Shown: in pieces, positions 1-23,765 of the stretch
How the letters are laid out: the number at the start of each line of letters is the position of its first letter
Numbering within the stretch: the stretch's first letter is position 1
NCBI GenBank assembly: GCA_022316685.1
Contig: JAKJHU010000038.1
Span: 3,768,384 to 3,832,383 of the forward strand
Reading direction: 5' to 3'
Origin: Progne subis subis
Lineage: Eukaryota > Chordata > Aves > Passeriformes > Hirundinidae
Length of the DNA: 64,000 bases
Translations under genes and position numbers: made by a program
The notes under the pieces: generated by a model
What the model was told of the DNA's origin: nothing
Databases searched by the model: none
The model's input: only the letters and a program-made list of their open reading frames with translations

Positions 1-596
1 GCAGCTGGTAATATCTATCCCATAATATTTACCTATACTTAGAAGATTTAAAAAAGACTCAGAGACTTGCCAAGCAAATGAGAAAGTACTACCTCTTTAA
101 ATATATATTTCAGAGATATTCTGGTTATTCTTGCTATGAATGGTTTCACTTAGAAGTAATATTTATAATAAATATTTGTAATTAGCTATTACAATATTTA
201 GTATATCATTAGTATTTATAGATATTCACAATATTGACAGAAGTTAATAAAATAATTTAATGCATTAAGAATTTTAAGTTGTTTGGAAGGTAGAACCTTA
301 ATGAAGTTACAGAAAATAAGGCTATTTTGTCTTTAAATATTCCTGAAAATTTTATCCTTCACCAACAGTATGTTACCATATGACTGTTAAACTCTATACA
401 GCCATAACAGATAGACATTTAATAGCATATATTCCTTTTTCAACCTTACTTTTATGAGACCTCTTGCCTTTCCAGCAAATATGAAAATGGTGGCATTCTA
501 CAACTTGTCACTGTTGATTTGTTGCTTGAATTTGTATTCTTTTTAAATAAACAGTGTAGAACTATTTTTAATTTTTTTTTTCTCTGTATTTGATAG
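1..596 (+). other. SCN3A: SCN3A intron (3' part)
   Basis: AT-rich intronic sequence ends in a T-rich tract and TGATAG just before the 597 exon. I see no exon, repeat family or RNA gene in it. Confidence 0.85.
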
Positions 597-11782
<11,186 letters not shown>

Positions 11783-11895
11783 AAAATAATGATCTAAGAA
11801 TTTTGTTAATGGGACAACTTGTTTACAGTCTTTGAGAATGAATCATCAACTGGACTCCTGCAGGAAATTTATGCCAAACTGAAAGTTTTTACACA

Positions 11896-11953
11896 TATAT
11901 ATGTGTGTGTGTGCGCGTGTGTGCATATATATACATTATATATATATATACTT
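11896..11953. repeat. TG/TA microsatellite in SCN3A 3' UTR
   Basis: Alternating purine-pyrimidine tract: TA repeats, then TG with CG interruptions, then TA repeats again. It is likely length-polymorphic. Confidence 0.85.
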
Positions 11954-12393
11954 AAGGTCAGTGCCTATAACAAAACAGTGAACCTCTATCATCAGACTGT
12001 GACTCTGTTAATCAGGGTAAAAAACTTGACAAGAGGTTACTGTTTTCACTACAGCTGACACTGCTAAGAATAAGGGAAAAGGTGGCTCCATAGAGAAGAT
12101 GGAGCATGAAATGAGTGCAAAAGGATACTTTATTTCCACAACAAGTAGAACAGTAATTCTCTTCACTGTTTGTAATGCAACTGCCACATTTGTCATATTT
12201 TTACAAAAACTGTATTAGTGTATTTATCATTTTTTAATTCACAGGTTGTTTACTATTATATGTGACTATTTTTGTAATAGGTTTTATGTTGGGGAAAGAG
12301 GTATGAGGACCAGGAGTTCTACTTTCAGATTCTCTAGTAATGTACAGATAGGACTGATTTGCATAGACATGCTGCACTTGTCAATCATGCATA

Positions 12394-12399
12394 AATAAA
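12394..12399 (+). terminator. SCN3A: Candidate proximal poly(A) signal of SCN3A
   Basis: AATAAA in ATAAATAAAAG, about 610 nt after the stop. It could give a short 3' UTR isoform. Another AATAAA lies at 13,668-13,673, and one overlaps the stop codon at 11,778-11,783. Confidence 0.35.
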
Positions 12400-12702
12400 A
12401 GTATGACGTTGCACAAAGCTGAAGATTTTAAGAACTTCCATGTTTCAGGGTTGCTCTTAAATTTGAAGAATTCTAACTAGTTGTATGGCTGCATCCAGAT
12501 TATATGCATCCAGATTAATGTGCCTGGAGAGTCTCCTCTAATTTACAGGAATCTGCAATGACTTATTTCTTATGTGAATGATTAAACATGAACAAGTTCT
12601 TGTTTATGTTAAAATATTTACAGCTCAAAAAATATTGTGCAGTTTCTGCACTGGAAAAATAGCTTCACCAAAATCTATCTGGGAGTTTTGCTTTTAACAG
12701 CT

Positions 12703-12704
<2 letters not shown>

Positions 12705-12735
<31 letters not shown>

Positions 12736-12745
12736 CCCCCCCCCC
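12705..12745. repeat. T31-C10 homopolymer pair in SCN3A 3' UTR
   Basis: 31 T followed directly by 10 C. On the transcript this is a 41-nt pure pyrimidine tract, a possible PTB/PCBP binding site. Length may be affected by sequencing error. Confidence 0.8.
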
Positions 12746-13867
12746 GGGCTATTCTTTGGTTACTGTCTTCTCTCATCATCTCCAACATCCAGTAAATCCA
12801 TAAAATACCCTTTTCCATGTAAATATTAACAGTATACCGTTGTGCATATTTGAGCATAGAATTTAATGGCTTTGCCACATTAAATTGCATCAGATATGTA
12901 CCACAGTATGGTTAATTTGCAAGAGCTCAACAGGATGTTGTATTCTGTGTCATAGTTAGGAGAGTATCACTGATGCATGTCAATGCTTTTGCTGCTGTAC
13001 CTTGCTCCTTCCACTGCCCACAGTCTCCACTATAGGAAGCCATGTGTCAGTGATCAAGTGAATCAAGTTGTCCAACCAGACCTCATTCTTTCAAATCATT
13101 AAGCAATAGTTTGCAGCTATTTATGAGTTTTTTAGTTTTGCATTTTAAATTTGAAGTGGCTGCTATATGGTGTAGAATCAGACTGTACAGGCCATATTGC
13201 TAACTGTTAAACCTGTTGACCATGTGGTTAGCATATATAAATAATGTAAAGAAATACCATTTGGCAACAAATCCAGTATATAAGAAAAGTGTCTTCAAGT
13301 TTAGATCACTGTTTCTTATATTTCTTTCCTCGTTCACCTGACTTATTTTCTAACCACAGTAATTCCAAACTGGCATCATCACACTATCAGAAAAAAAGTG
13401 AGTATTTGTAGACTATCTTGTTTTAATAATATATTTGCATATATTCCAATGTGAAGTAAATTGTGTAAATCTGGAACCCAGCTTGTTTTCAAATAGTTAT
13501 GGGATATAGCAAGGAAAGCATTAGGGAAATGTGCGAATTTCTAGCACTATTTGCATCAGAAGTTCCAAGGTAGTCTCATAGTTGATTAAATCCTTGCTAT
13601 CTTGCAGTGTCTGTTTACGTAGTCTACTCTTATTCTTTTTTGAATCACGGTGCACTAGGCTTGTACAAATAAAATATTTCCCAAGAAAAAAATGGCACAT
13701 TTGTATAATCAAGGACATCAAGACATTTTGTGTTTCACACACAAGCTAACATTAAATGTAGAATCTTTCTTTTACAAATGCTTTTGACTTGTAATGTGTT
13801 GGTGAAATGCATGCAGGAAATTGTTATTATCATAAACAACACAAACAATATTACATATGAGCCAAAA

Positions 13868-13873
13868 AATAAA
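13868..13873 (+). terminator. SCN3A: Likely distal poly(A) signal of SCN3A
   Basis: AATAAA is followed within about 30 nt by a U/GU-rich run (TTGTGTTTATTTCGC), the usual downstream element. It is the last well-formed signal before the intergenic CR1 copy. Confidence 0.6.
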
Positions 13874-13895
13874 GATTTCTTTTTTTAAAATTGTG

Positions 13896-14819
13896 TTTAT
13901 TTCGCTTTGTCTCTGACCTTCTGTTGGTTAAGCAAGATAAAAGCTGACGTTGGTGCAAATAAGAATTGCTTTCTTTTTCCCTAGAGCTAAACCCCCTATC
14001 CTTCACATTTTAACTTCTATGTAAAATAATTATAAAAAAAATCTGAGAACTTTGATTAAACTCCATTTATTTCTACTTCTTTTTTATAAGCATATTGTTT
14101 GGGAATAAAACAGGACACCTACACAGATCTACCCCCCAAAATATCCTCTCAACCTTCAAAAGCCCTTCTCAGCCATAAAGGCACTGCTCAGTACTGCTAC
14201 CAAAGCTGCCCATGTTTTATGAGTCTTAAAAATGCAAACAAACTTCCCAATGTAGTTTTTTTGTTTGGTCCCAATTAACATTTAGCCAAGGGACTCATTG
14301 CAAACAGGTAAAAGTTGGTTTTGGTTGCATAGTGAGTCTTTTTATTCCAGTAATTCTCAAAATTAATAAATAACACCTAATCTGATCTCACAAGTAAGCG
14401 ATAACACTGACACTCAGCTCTTACTGTTCATAACTAAAGTATCTGGATGTTAAATGGTAACACAGTTTGACTCAATACGGATGTCATTAAGCTGTTCAAG
14501 GGCAGAAAGATTTAGGACATTGAAACACCACATTATCATATTATTGAATTTAAAATATCATATTAAAAAATTAACAGTAAGTCGAATATTCCTGGAGTTT
14601 TCTCATTGGCATGTTTTCAGTGTTACTTATTCTGTGGATATTATGCCATATTAACCATATTTTGGCTAAATATTAAATTTCTCATATAACCATGAAATAA
14701 CTGATGGAATATTGTAACACTACAGTCTATCAAAATCTCTAATACACTGAGCATCAGCAGTTGCTGCAGCTGTCTCTGAGTTGGACTAGCATGCAATAAG
14801 GAAGCCATACTTCACTGGT
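13896..14819. other. Intergenic sequence after SCN3A
   Basis: AT-rich sequence with no open frame of note and no recognised repeat. It could hold transcript read-through from SCN3A. Confidence 0.6.
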
Positions 14820-15745
14820 TCACAGAAAATCCTGAGTTGAAAGGAACCCACAAGGATCACTGAGTCCAACTCCTGCCCAAGAACCTTGCCCAAATCATCT
14901 TGAACTCTGTCAGGTGTGGTGCTGTAACCATTTCCCTGGGGAGCCTATTCCAGTGCCCAACCACCCTCCAATTGAAGAGCCTTTCTCTAATGTCCAACCT
15001 ACACCTCCCCTGCCACAACTTCAAACCATTCCCTTGGGTGCTGTCACAAGTCACTACACAAAAGAGATCAGTGCTGCCCCTCCTCTTCCGCTCACAGTGA
15101 AGTTCTAACTGTAATGAGGCCTCCCCTCACTCTTCTCCAGGCTCAACCAAGTGCCCTCAGCCACCCCTCAAACGGCTTCCCCTCAAGGCCCTGGACCATC
15201 TTAATTTCTCCGCTTTGAGCACCTTCCTATAGCTTCAGATCTTTCTCATATTGCAGTGACCAAAACTGCACGTAATATTCAAGGTGAGGCCGCCCCAAAG
15301 CAGAGAAGGACAATCCCTCCCTTGCCCGGCTGGCGATATTGTGCCTGATGCCTCCGGGACATGGCTGACCCTCCTAGCTGCCAGGGCACTGCTGACTTGC
15401 TAGTGACCAGGATGCCCAGGTCCCTCTCTGTGGCTCTGCTCTCCAGCGCCTCATTCCCCAGTCTGTCTGTACATTCAGAGTTGCCCAATCCCAGGTGCCG
15501 AATTCAGCATTTTGCCTTGCTGAAGTTTACATTGTTGGTGATTGCCCAGCCCTCTAATTTGTTGACGTCCCTCTGCAGGGCCTTCCTGCCTTCAAGGGAG
15601 TCAAGAGATCCTCCCAGTTTTGCATCATCTGTGAACTTCCTTAATATCCCCTCCACTCCTGTATCCAAGTCCTTCATGAAGGTGTTGAAGAGAACAAGGC
15701 CTACGATGGAGCCCTGTGGAGCCCTACTAGTGATAGATCACCAGC
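14820..15745 (-). mobile_element. CR1 LINE fragment (3' part), antisense
   Basis: The element reads on the minus strand. Near 15,720 and downwards the minus translation gives GSIVGLVLFN, then KFTDDAKLGGS and a C-terminal LQRDVNKLEGW-type segment, all typical of CR1 reverse transcriptase. Below about 15,300 comes the CR1 3' region, with the familiar complement of the weak-division and blockage wording, ending near 14,825 (CACAGAAAATCC). It is 5' truncated and carries stops and frameshifts, so it is inactive. It is GC-richer than its surroundings, which explains the open frames on both strands here. Confidence 0.9.
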
Positions 15746-18700
15746 CTTATGTCATCCCATTCATTATAACGCTTTGCACCCAACATGTGAGCCAGTTATT
15801 CACTCATCACATGGTGTGCTTATCAAGCTGCATGCTTATATAAATGGCTTTCCCTTACACCAGAAAAAAGCCTTACTAAGAACATGCAGAATTGTTTAGC
15901 CTGCTCATAAGCCATAAATCCTGGAGATGGTCTCTGGGCCTCTTAGAATACAGGGTTAAAGCTCAAGACATGACCTTCCCTAGCTGTCTTACAAGTACCT
16001 GGTCTGCAGGCCAAAATGAGAGAATCCTCTAACTTGTGTTAATGTCAATATGTACATCCTTGAAGTCAAAGTTACATACATTATTTATTCCTCTGCTCCT
16101 CTGACTAACTCATCTAACCTTATAAATGATTCAATTTACTTCCAGAGACTTTTGGAGCTCTTCTGCTTCTTTGGTTCCTAACTTGAATCCAACAATTTCA
16201 TTTTATCTTTTCATACTACCTGTTCAAACCAGCACCTAAAATCTGCAGAGCTTTTGCTCTGTGAACAGGATGGCAAGTGTTCTGATGAGGAATGAAGGTT
16301 CATCAATCATTTTCAGGAGCCCAGAGTCTCTTACAGTACTCTGTAAAAGTGAGGTTATTGCATCCATCTTCACTACCAAGCACTGTATATGCAGAAACAC
16401 TGACAACACTTTTGGAATGGACTAGCAGAAATGGCTGAGGGTCTTGGTTCCACCTGGTCTGTAAATAAGCTCACTTTGAGAGCATGTATGTCCTCCTAAT
16501 TACCCTTTGCTGCTTCTGTAAACAACTTCTTCCCTTCCACCTATTCCTTTTCACACAGAAATTAGTTGAATTTGTATAATTTAAACCTCACATCACTCCT
16601 ATCTTTCCAATGCGTTTGAATGGAAATGCCACTTGAAAGAACTCTCCAAATGCTCCTAGGCAAGCCAGTAGTGATGACTAATCCAGTCAAGCACGGTTTT
16701 ATATTACTACCATATTGTAGTCCCTCCCCATTGTTAGTCCTCCTTTGTTTCTAGTCAGCAGAGGAGGATTCCTTATTTCATTAGCTCCTAAAATCCTCAC
16801 TGTATGACTATACTGATCCATGTCCAGGTGAATTTTCAACATATCCAGCCACAGACAAAATGCCTTCCACTCTGTATTAAACTTCTTATCTGTCACGTAT
16901 TGCCAAAAAGAGAGCATTAGTAATGCTGACAGTACAGCTAAGTCACTCTCCTAGTATAAGTTCATTACTTGGTACTTTTCCTTAATGAGTTTTCAGATGA
17001 AAAAATTTCCACATGGATGCCCAAAAAGGAGACATATTCCTGTTCAGTACATTACAAATTAATTCATAGGGCAGCACAGCTTAATTCTGTTCCCAAGCAA
17101 GTGTTCCCAGAAGTCCCAGTTCCTCACATGAGCTAATGCAGCAGTACTACCATGTGCACAGTCATAAAAGAGTAACGAGCCTGCAGAATTAACTGGAGCT
17201 AATTCAGCACTGAAGTAATTTTAACAAAGGAGGGAAGACCAGTGTGTGGTGGAAATAAACCCCAGCCATTTCCTCCAAGAAGCAGACTGGCCACGATAAA
17301 GACAAGTAGGACTGCCCTTATGGGAAGTTAGGATCCTGAGCAGCCAAATGTATTTACTGTGAAATTCATTAATGCACTGAAGGAAATGATGAGTACTCAG
17401 CACTTCTTAGTCCATTATTAATTGCATCCTGTACTTTATTGGAAAAAAAAAAAAAAAAATCCTTGGGAAGGTTAATCATGAATTAAAAAATCAGGAAAGT
17501 CCTTGCCCAGAGGGTTCATCACTAGTATATGACTGACGTGATACATTATTATTATTATTGCTACATTAAATGTCACAATTGTGTGAAGACTTTATTTCAG
17601 GCCTTAACTCTGTTGAAGTGCCATTTGTCGTGATTTTTATGTTCATCTCTTTAGTTCTTCATATAGACAGAAAAAATGGAAAAAACTACGAAAAAAATCT
17701 GAGCAGAAAAGATTACTGGACTAACAACAAAATCTTACACTTAAAATAAGTTTGTATTGTTTTCTATTTTCTGCCATTTTGAGGAATGCTTGGCTATCTA
17801 GAAAAAAAGACAAGCCTTGGAAAAGACAAATAACACCATGAGAGCGAAGCTCAAAACCACAGAAATAATTATAAGTAGACAAAGAAAATAGCAAGCAGAG
17901 TTCATCAGTCGTGTTCAAATTACTGAGCTTGTTACAATGGATGTTTTCTAAAAGATCATGATTAATTCATATACAATTTAATAATAAGACAAGATAAGGT
18001 AAAGGAGGATTGGCAAAGTGCTGTGATCTGTTTCCACTAAACACCACAGACCAGAGATGTGCCTCATCTTTGTAATGTAACACATACTTCTGCACCACTT
18101 TACAAATTAAATATCTCACCCTTATTGAAGAAAACATACTGCAACACGAGGCTTGGGTAAGCTAAGAGAATAAATTGTACTGCAGTAGCCTAAGTAAATT
18201 GAAGCCAATTACCATCTCTCAGGAGAGAAGACAAATCACATGCATCTCTGCAGCAAGTGCGATGTTTGATGCATATATGAAAAGACATATCATGAACAAT
18301 TTATAGCAGTAAAGCAGGCACTGGTTCCCAAGCATTCCACACTTCAAGTACATTTCCTGTATAATAAAAGCCACTTAATGTTTTTTTTCTCATAACCTAC
18401 ATTAAGGGGTAAACAGAATTAAGGGGTAACACTATCACTCCTAAAAGTATTCATTGTTTTTATAGAAAACACACACCAGACCTTACATAGCATTACTGTT
18501 TTCTTTCTATAAAAGAAATTTCAGTATCACAGGGATATTTACCCTTTATTCTAAAACCATAGTAGTCTGTACCTGGATCGCAAACACTTTACCATTTTCC
18601 TGATATAGAAGTGTTTGGTTTTCTTTCAGAAGGCATAGCCCCGGCTATATGCTTACAGTGAAATGCAAGCAAAGTGCAGTCTTAATGAGTGAAATTGGCC

Positions 18701-21700
18701 ATCCTAAATTGAAGTGGGTTGTACAATTATTTTCCGTCAGCCTAATGCAGTGATATCACATCCAGCAAACCAAAAGAAGCAGTTTAACAACATATAATAT
18801 AAAAGCAGCTCTATTCAAAGAAAACATGTACAGGTTTTTTAATTATGTCACACAAACACTGTAAGTTGTACTATGAATCTCTTTCCCAGAGATTTGGACC
18901 TGACTGAATTGAACAGCCACAAAAATTTTTCCTCTTGTTGCTGTAACAGGGGGATGACAGTGATAGGTCTAATTTTATGACTGCAGGAAGCTCAGTCCTG
19001 GTATACACTTCAGAGATCCCAGCTCTGATCTAAGCAAGGAAATTGACTGACCCAGAAAAAAATAACAGATTTTATCTCTGTGGACTATCAAAGGCCTTAT
19101 CTTACCTCTTCATGCAAATATGCAGAAAAAGATCTGAGAAGCATGCTAAAGCACACAATGTGAAAGTTGTATAAATTTTCTCTCTCTCAACTAAAAAGCA
19201 TTAAAGGAAATACATAAACACAAAAATATACAGAAGGTCAAAGGGATAGTAGTTTTAATTGATAAAATCAGATACTAACATGTAAGATGTATCATAGGTA
19301 TCATTTATTCTTTAGATGGGATTTTGCTACTGCAAGTCAAGGGAACAGCACATTCTTTTCAAACTCTGAAAGTGATGAGACAAAAGTGGCAGAGCATATG
19401 CTATTTCCATGAATGTGTGCTGTGTAGAAAGGATGTTGCTAACATCTCCCATCTGCACTAGGCACATCCTTAATTCATGTGTTGCAGAGTTTGTTTGGAA
19501 ATTAGGACGAGCAATGGCTTTTATTTTACTGTTATCTTCACTTCATAATGCAGCCTTTTAACCTACACACTTACATGTGTATTTTCAATTATATGTTTTA
19601 ACTTTAAAATCTATAACTGCTCCATTTAGGATAATATTTTTTTCTTTTTTTACCAAAGAATGAAAACAAATTACCTGGTGCATCCAGGTCATGCAATAGG
19701 CAGCAGTAGTATTTAAATAACCTGCATCCTCTACCATGCCTTCTGGGTTCCTCACACACAGCGGAATTTCAAGGGTTCCACATGGGATATACAGCAACAT
19801 CCCACTCGCTGCCCATATACATGGAAATATATATATAAACTGAGTGCGAATAGCTATAAGGAGTACCTGGCCTCCACTGGGCAGTCCTATAGGGGAACTC
19901 TCAGTTTCTAGATCCAGCATGATTAGCCTATTTTCATACTGTGATCTGAGTTCACCATGACTCTGACACTGACACCTTGTATGCCTTCATGATTTTCATG
20001 AAAAACAAGTCAAAACTTACTAGGTAACTAAAATACAAAGCCCCCCATTCTTTAGATAAGCCCAGAATACTTGTCCATAGCATGCAATTTTTTTTTTTTA
20101 GTTGGGTGATTTCTGCTGTTAATGAAATAGATGGAGCAATTTGATGGCTGGGTAGTAGATTCTCAAAGTGATTTTGTGAGTCTGTATTTCTTGTTCTAAC
20201 AATTCTATTTCTATTCTTCAGACTGTTCATATATACAAGAATATACAAGCTCTTTGTTTTGCTTCAGATTAAAATATGTAACTGACAAAGCTGTTTACTG
20301 GCTTGGCTGCGTCCAATCCACATTCTGCAGAATTTGTCTAGCTGAAGCTAGAGATTGTAAATATTTTACAGTAAAATTACATTCCTGTATTTTCTAGGTC
20401 ACTGCTTTTTCTGTTCCTGAATCATTAGGAGCAAACAGCAGAGTGAAAGAAATGCTTCATCTGAAGATGGACTACAAAGGAGACCAATTGTTCTCTGCAG
20501 CTCACCACTGCTCCGACACTGCTCCACAGCACTGAAAACATACACAGAGTTGCTTCCCTTGGGAAACCAAGATCCAGATAGTAACTCTCATTTAACATGG
20601 GTACTTAGACTCCAGTACTAGCTGGAGTCCTTTCTTCCATTTAGCCAAATCACTCTAATCAATTCCCCATTAAAAAGGTAGGATTTCTTTCTGTCTTTAC
20701 TCTCCCAGAGCTTTATACTCTCCTTTATGTCAGCCTACATTAATTTGAAACAGGGACATCTTCCTGTTTTCTGTATACAACATTCCTGGCTGAACCTTAG
20801 TCTGAAAACTCCAACACTGAATAACAGTAATAATATCACAGATAACAAACTCTTTTCCACAACCCATCTTCACCAGGTATTATGAATAGACATACAGAGT
20901 GACAGCTGTATGGTCCTTAATATAAAATTTCACTCATGTAAACCACAAAAATTCCCAGCTTTCATTTACCTTGTTCTCTACCCTTCAAGTCTGACAGTCC
21001 TCCACCTTTTTTGAGGTTATGGTAACTCTCTTACATATCTCTCAAGTTTCCCACTCGTTACTCAAGCACTTCACCTCCTCCTGTAGCAGAGGTGTTTACT
21101 TGTGCTGCTGCAAAGGAGGAGTGGAATTACAAGGACAAGTATCCTGCAGCAACTCCAACTCCAGCTGTGGTCTTAGAAGATTGTAGAATTTTAAATGAGG
21201 CCACTCCAGGTCAGGTCATACAAAGCATGTGGAAGGAAAATACTAGCTATTCACTAGGTGGCACTTTTATGACCCTCTTGAATCTGAAGCCAAAGAAGAT
21301 GCAATCACTTTTTTCTGCCACGACATTGAAAAGGTCAAACCATATTTCATCACTGAAAATGCTGTAAGACATCTTTCACAAGCAAAAGTCTGCGTGTCCA
21401 AAGCAAAGCCCAACTTCGTACTTCGTACCTAAATTGCTGGAATATACTGAGGGAAGACTGAGATGAAGGAGTTTTCCCATTTATTCTCATTACCGTTTCC
21501 CACCATGTGTGTCTACTCTCTGCTGCTAGAAGTGGTCATAGCCACAGAGTTCTCCCTTCTTATTCAGACCAGTGCCGTAAACCACTGCTGTATTAATGTT
21601 TTAACCCCAGCATATAGGTATACCTTTCCTTCTGAAGTGCGTGACTCAGGGAAGACCTTTGGTCAATATAATGTAAAAGCTCAGGCAGTCCAGCTGCGAT

Positions 21701-22959
21701 TGTCCTCTTGTCTTTCCAATCCACATAAAGATTTTAAATGGCAAATGCAAGCAGCCTCTATCACACTGTCTGCAGTGATTGATTCTTTCCCATTCCTGCA
21801 TTTCAGGGAGCACGCACACACATAATAGGGTAGACAGGGCAGGCATGTAATCATGTGTAACCCATACAAAAGAACCCACAGCTAGGAGACTATCTTCATG
21901 CCCTTCCCCCGTTCAGGAATTACTATCATCTTACAAGAGCCCTCCCTAAGGGCTGTATGTAGTCATGGTGACAAGACATCACCACCTGTCTGCCCCTGCA
22001 ATGGAGGCAATGAGCCAGAATGCAAAGCTTTGTTTTGCTGCTGCTGAACGCATACAGCACATTTCTGAATAGCCTGATTCAAACAGAAACCAAAGAAAAT
22101 AACAACACTTCTCAAAACATAAATCTGAAGAAAGTTTCAGATTTATTAATAATGGCTTATGAAAACGAATCAATAAAACAGAGTGGCTTGAAAATCTACA
22201 TGAATTAACATGCTTCACAATGTTTAAAATGCAATTTTAGTCATAAAATCATAAAAGAGGATGCTTTATGACCAAAAGCTGAAAATGCCAACATTACAGT
22301 AACAGAATTTAAAATAAGCTGCAACCGTTAACACACATTGTTTTTATGCCAGTGAAAACGCACACAGACTACTACATACTGCTTGCCTGCTCTTAACAAT
22401 GTCCAGCTCGCAGCACTTTGCCGGTTTGGGTACTGACTCCAAACATCAGATGACCAAAAATCACAAAGAAACTGTCTACAGTACTAGCACAACACCAATC
22501 AGTGAAGGGAAGCAGTAAATATAAATAATGAAACAAGCAGGTGAAATGCATCCCAGCAACAAAAGGAGACAGTCTAAATGGATTGGGAGCAGAGTATTTT
22601 CTCTTTGTTCCAGATATCTAACCTATATCTCAGGTTATGAATACATTAGGCAGCACTTCACAGCTCTCCGATGTGGACTGTATGCCCCTACCTCAGGCTG
22701 AGCTTGTGCTAGGCAAGACACAGTGGGAGTATCTCCTTTCTCTTACCTTCCCAGCATAATGGGTTTCCCCAGGAAAGAAATAACGACTGGTAAGGATTTT
22801 CAGTGTTCACTAAATTCCCTGAAATGGGTGAATTGGAGGGTGAGGTCTAAAAAGCAAGCTGCAGAATTATGTTTTGTGGTTTAGATTTACCATCAGAGAT
22901 GGTACATAAGTTTTCTGAGGCTGCACTGTTGAATTTGGCCTGACCTTTATTTTCCTATA
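15746..22959. other. Intergenic, no gene recognised
   Basis: About 7.2 kb of unique-looking AT-rich sequence. A17 lies at 17,443-17,459 and a short ATT repeat near 17,549. The open frames at 19,585-19,920 (-), 21,092-21,367 (+) and 21,463-21,825 (+) have no recognisable domain and are treated as chance. Confidence 0.6.
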
Positions 22960-23765
22960 TGGGCAAGACCCACCAGACACCTGGATCTCTTATGGATCTA
23001 CTCACATGGGCCGGCCCTTCTCTGCACATGCTCCAGCACTTCAATGTCTTTCTGGGAGAGGCCTAAAACTGAACACAGGATTCAAGGTGTGGCCTCACCA
23101 GTGCCCTGTACAGGGTGTCAGTGCCCTGCTCCTGCTGGCCACACTACTGCTGATACAGGTCAGGATGCCATTGGCTGTCTTGGCCACCTGGGCACAGCTG
23201 GTTCATGTTCAGCTGCTGTCAATCAGAATGCCCCAGGTCCTTTTCTGCCTGAAAAGATTTCCAGTCACTCTGTCCCAAGCCTGTGGCACTGCCTGGGTTT
23301 GTTCTGCCCCAAGTGCATTACCTGGTTCTTTGCCTTGCTGAAACTCTTGCAATTGACCTTGGCCTATCAATCCAGCCTGCCAAGATCCCTCTGCAGATCC
23401 TTCCTGCTCTCAAGCAGATCAACACTCCCATCCAATATGGAGTCATCTTCACGCTGACTGAGGATGCAGTCGATCCCTCTGTCCAGACCATTAAAAAATA
23501 TATTAAACAGTACTGGCCCCACTACTGAGCCCTGGGGAACAGCACAGCCAACTGGATTTAATTCCATTCCCCACCACTCTCTGGACCAAGTCACCCAGCC
23601 AGTTTTTTACCCAGAGAAGAGTACGCACATCCAAGTCAGGAGCAGCCAGTTCCTCCAGGAGAATGCTGTGGAAAACACTGACAAAGGCTTCAGTAATACC
23701 TAGGTAGATGATATCCTCAGCTTTTCCCTCCTCCACTAAGACACCTTGTCAGAGGTGTCATAGGT
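22960..23765 (-). mobile_element. CR1 LINE fragment (internal), antisense
   Basis: On the minus strand the translation gives [14 protein letters not shown], then [14 protein letters not shown] and [14 protein letters not shown], the CR1 reverse transcriptase signature, in two frames. The element is truncated at both ends; the 3' terminal repeat is absent and the left edge near 22,960 is still within the body. It is inactive. It overlaps in RT content with the copy at 14,820 and has the same orientation. Confidence 0.88.

Larger units (their letters stand above)
11783..13895 (+). other. SCN3A: SCN3A 3' UTR
   Basis: About 2.1 kb of AT-rich, open-frame-poor sequence follows the stop codon. It contains a TG/TA microsatellite (11,896-11,953), a near-perfect direct repeat TGCATCCAGATTA (about 12,489-12,519), a T31C10 tract (12,705-12,745) and several AATAAA hexamers. 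The end is placed just after the hexamer at 13,868 because a TG/T-rich stretch follows it. The exact end is inferred. Confidence 0.7.

Noticed and set aside
15361..15843. 160-aa plus-strand open frame
   Set aside because: It is the antisense of a CR1 reverse transcriptase fragment.
23044..23457. 137-aa plus-strand open frame
   Set aside because: It is the antisense of a CR1 fragment.
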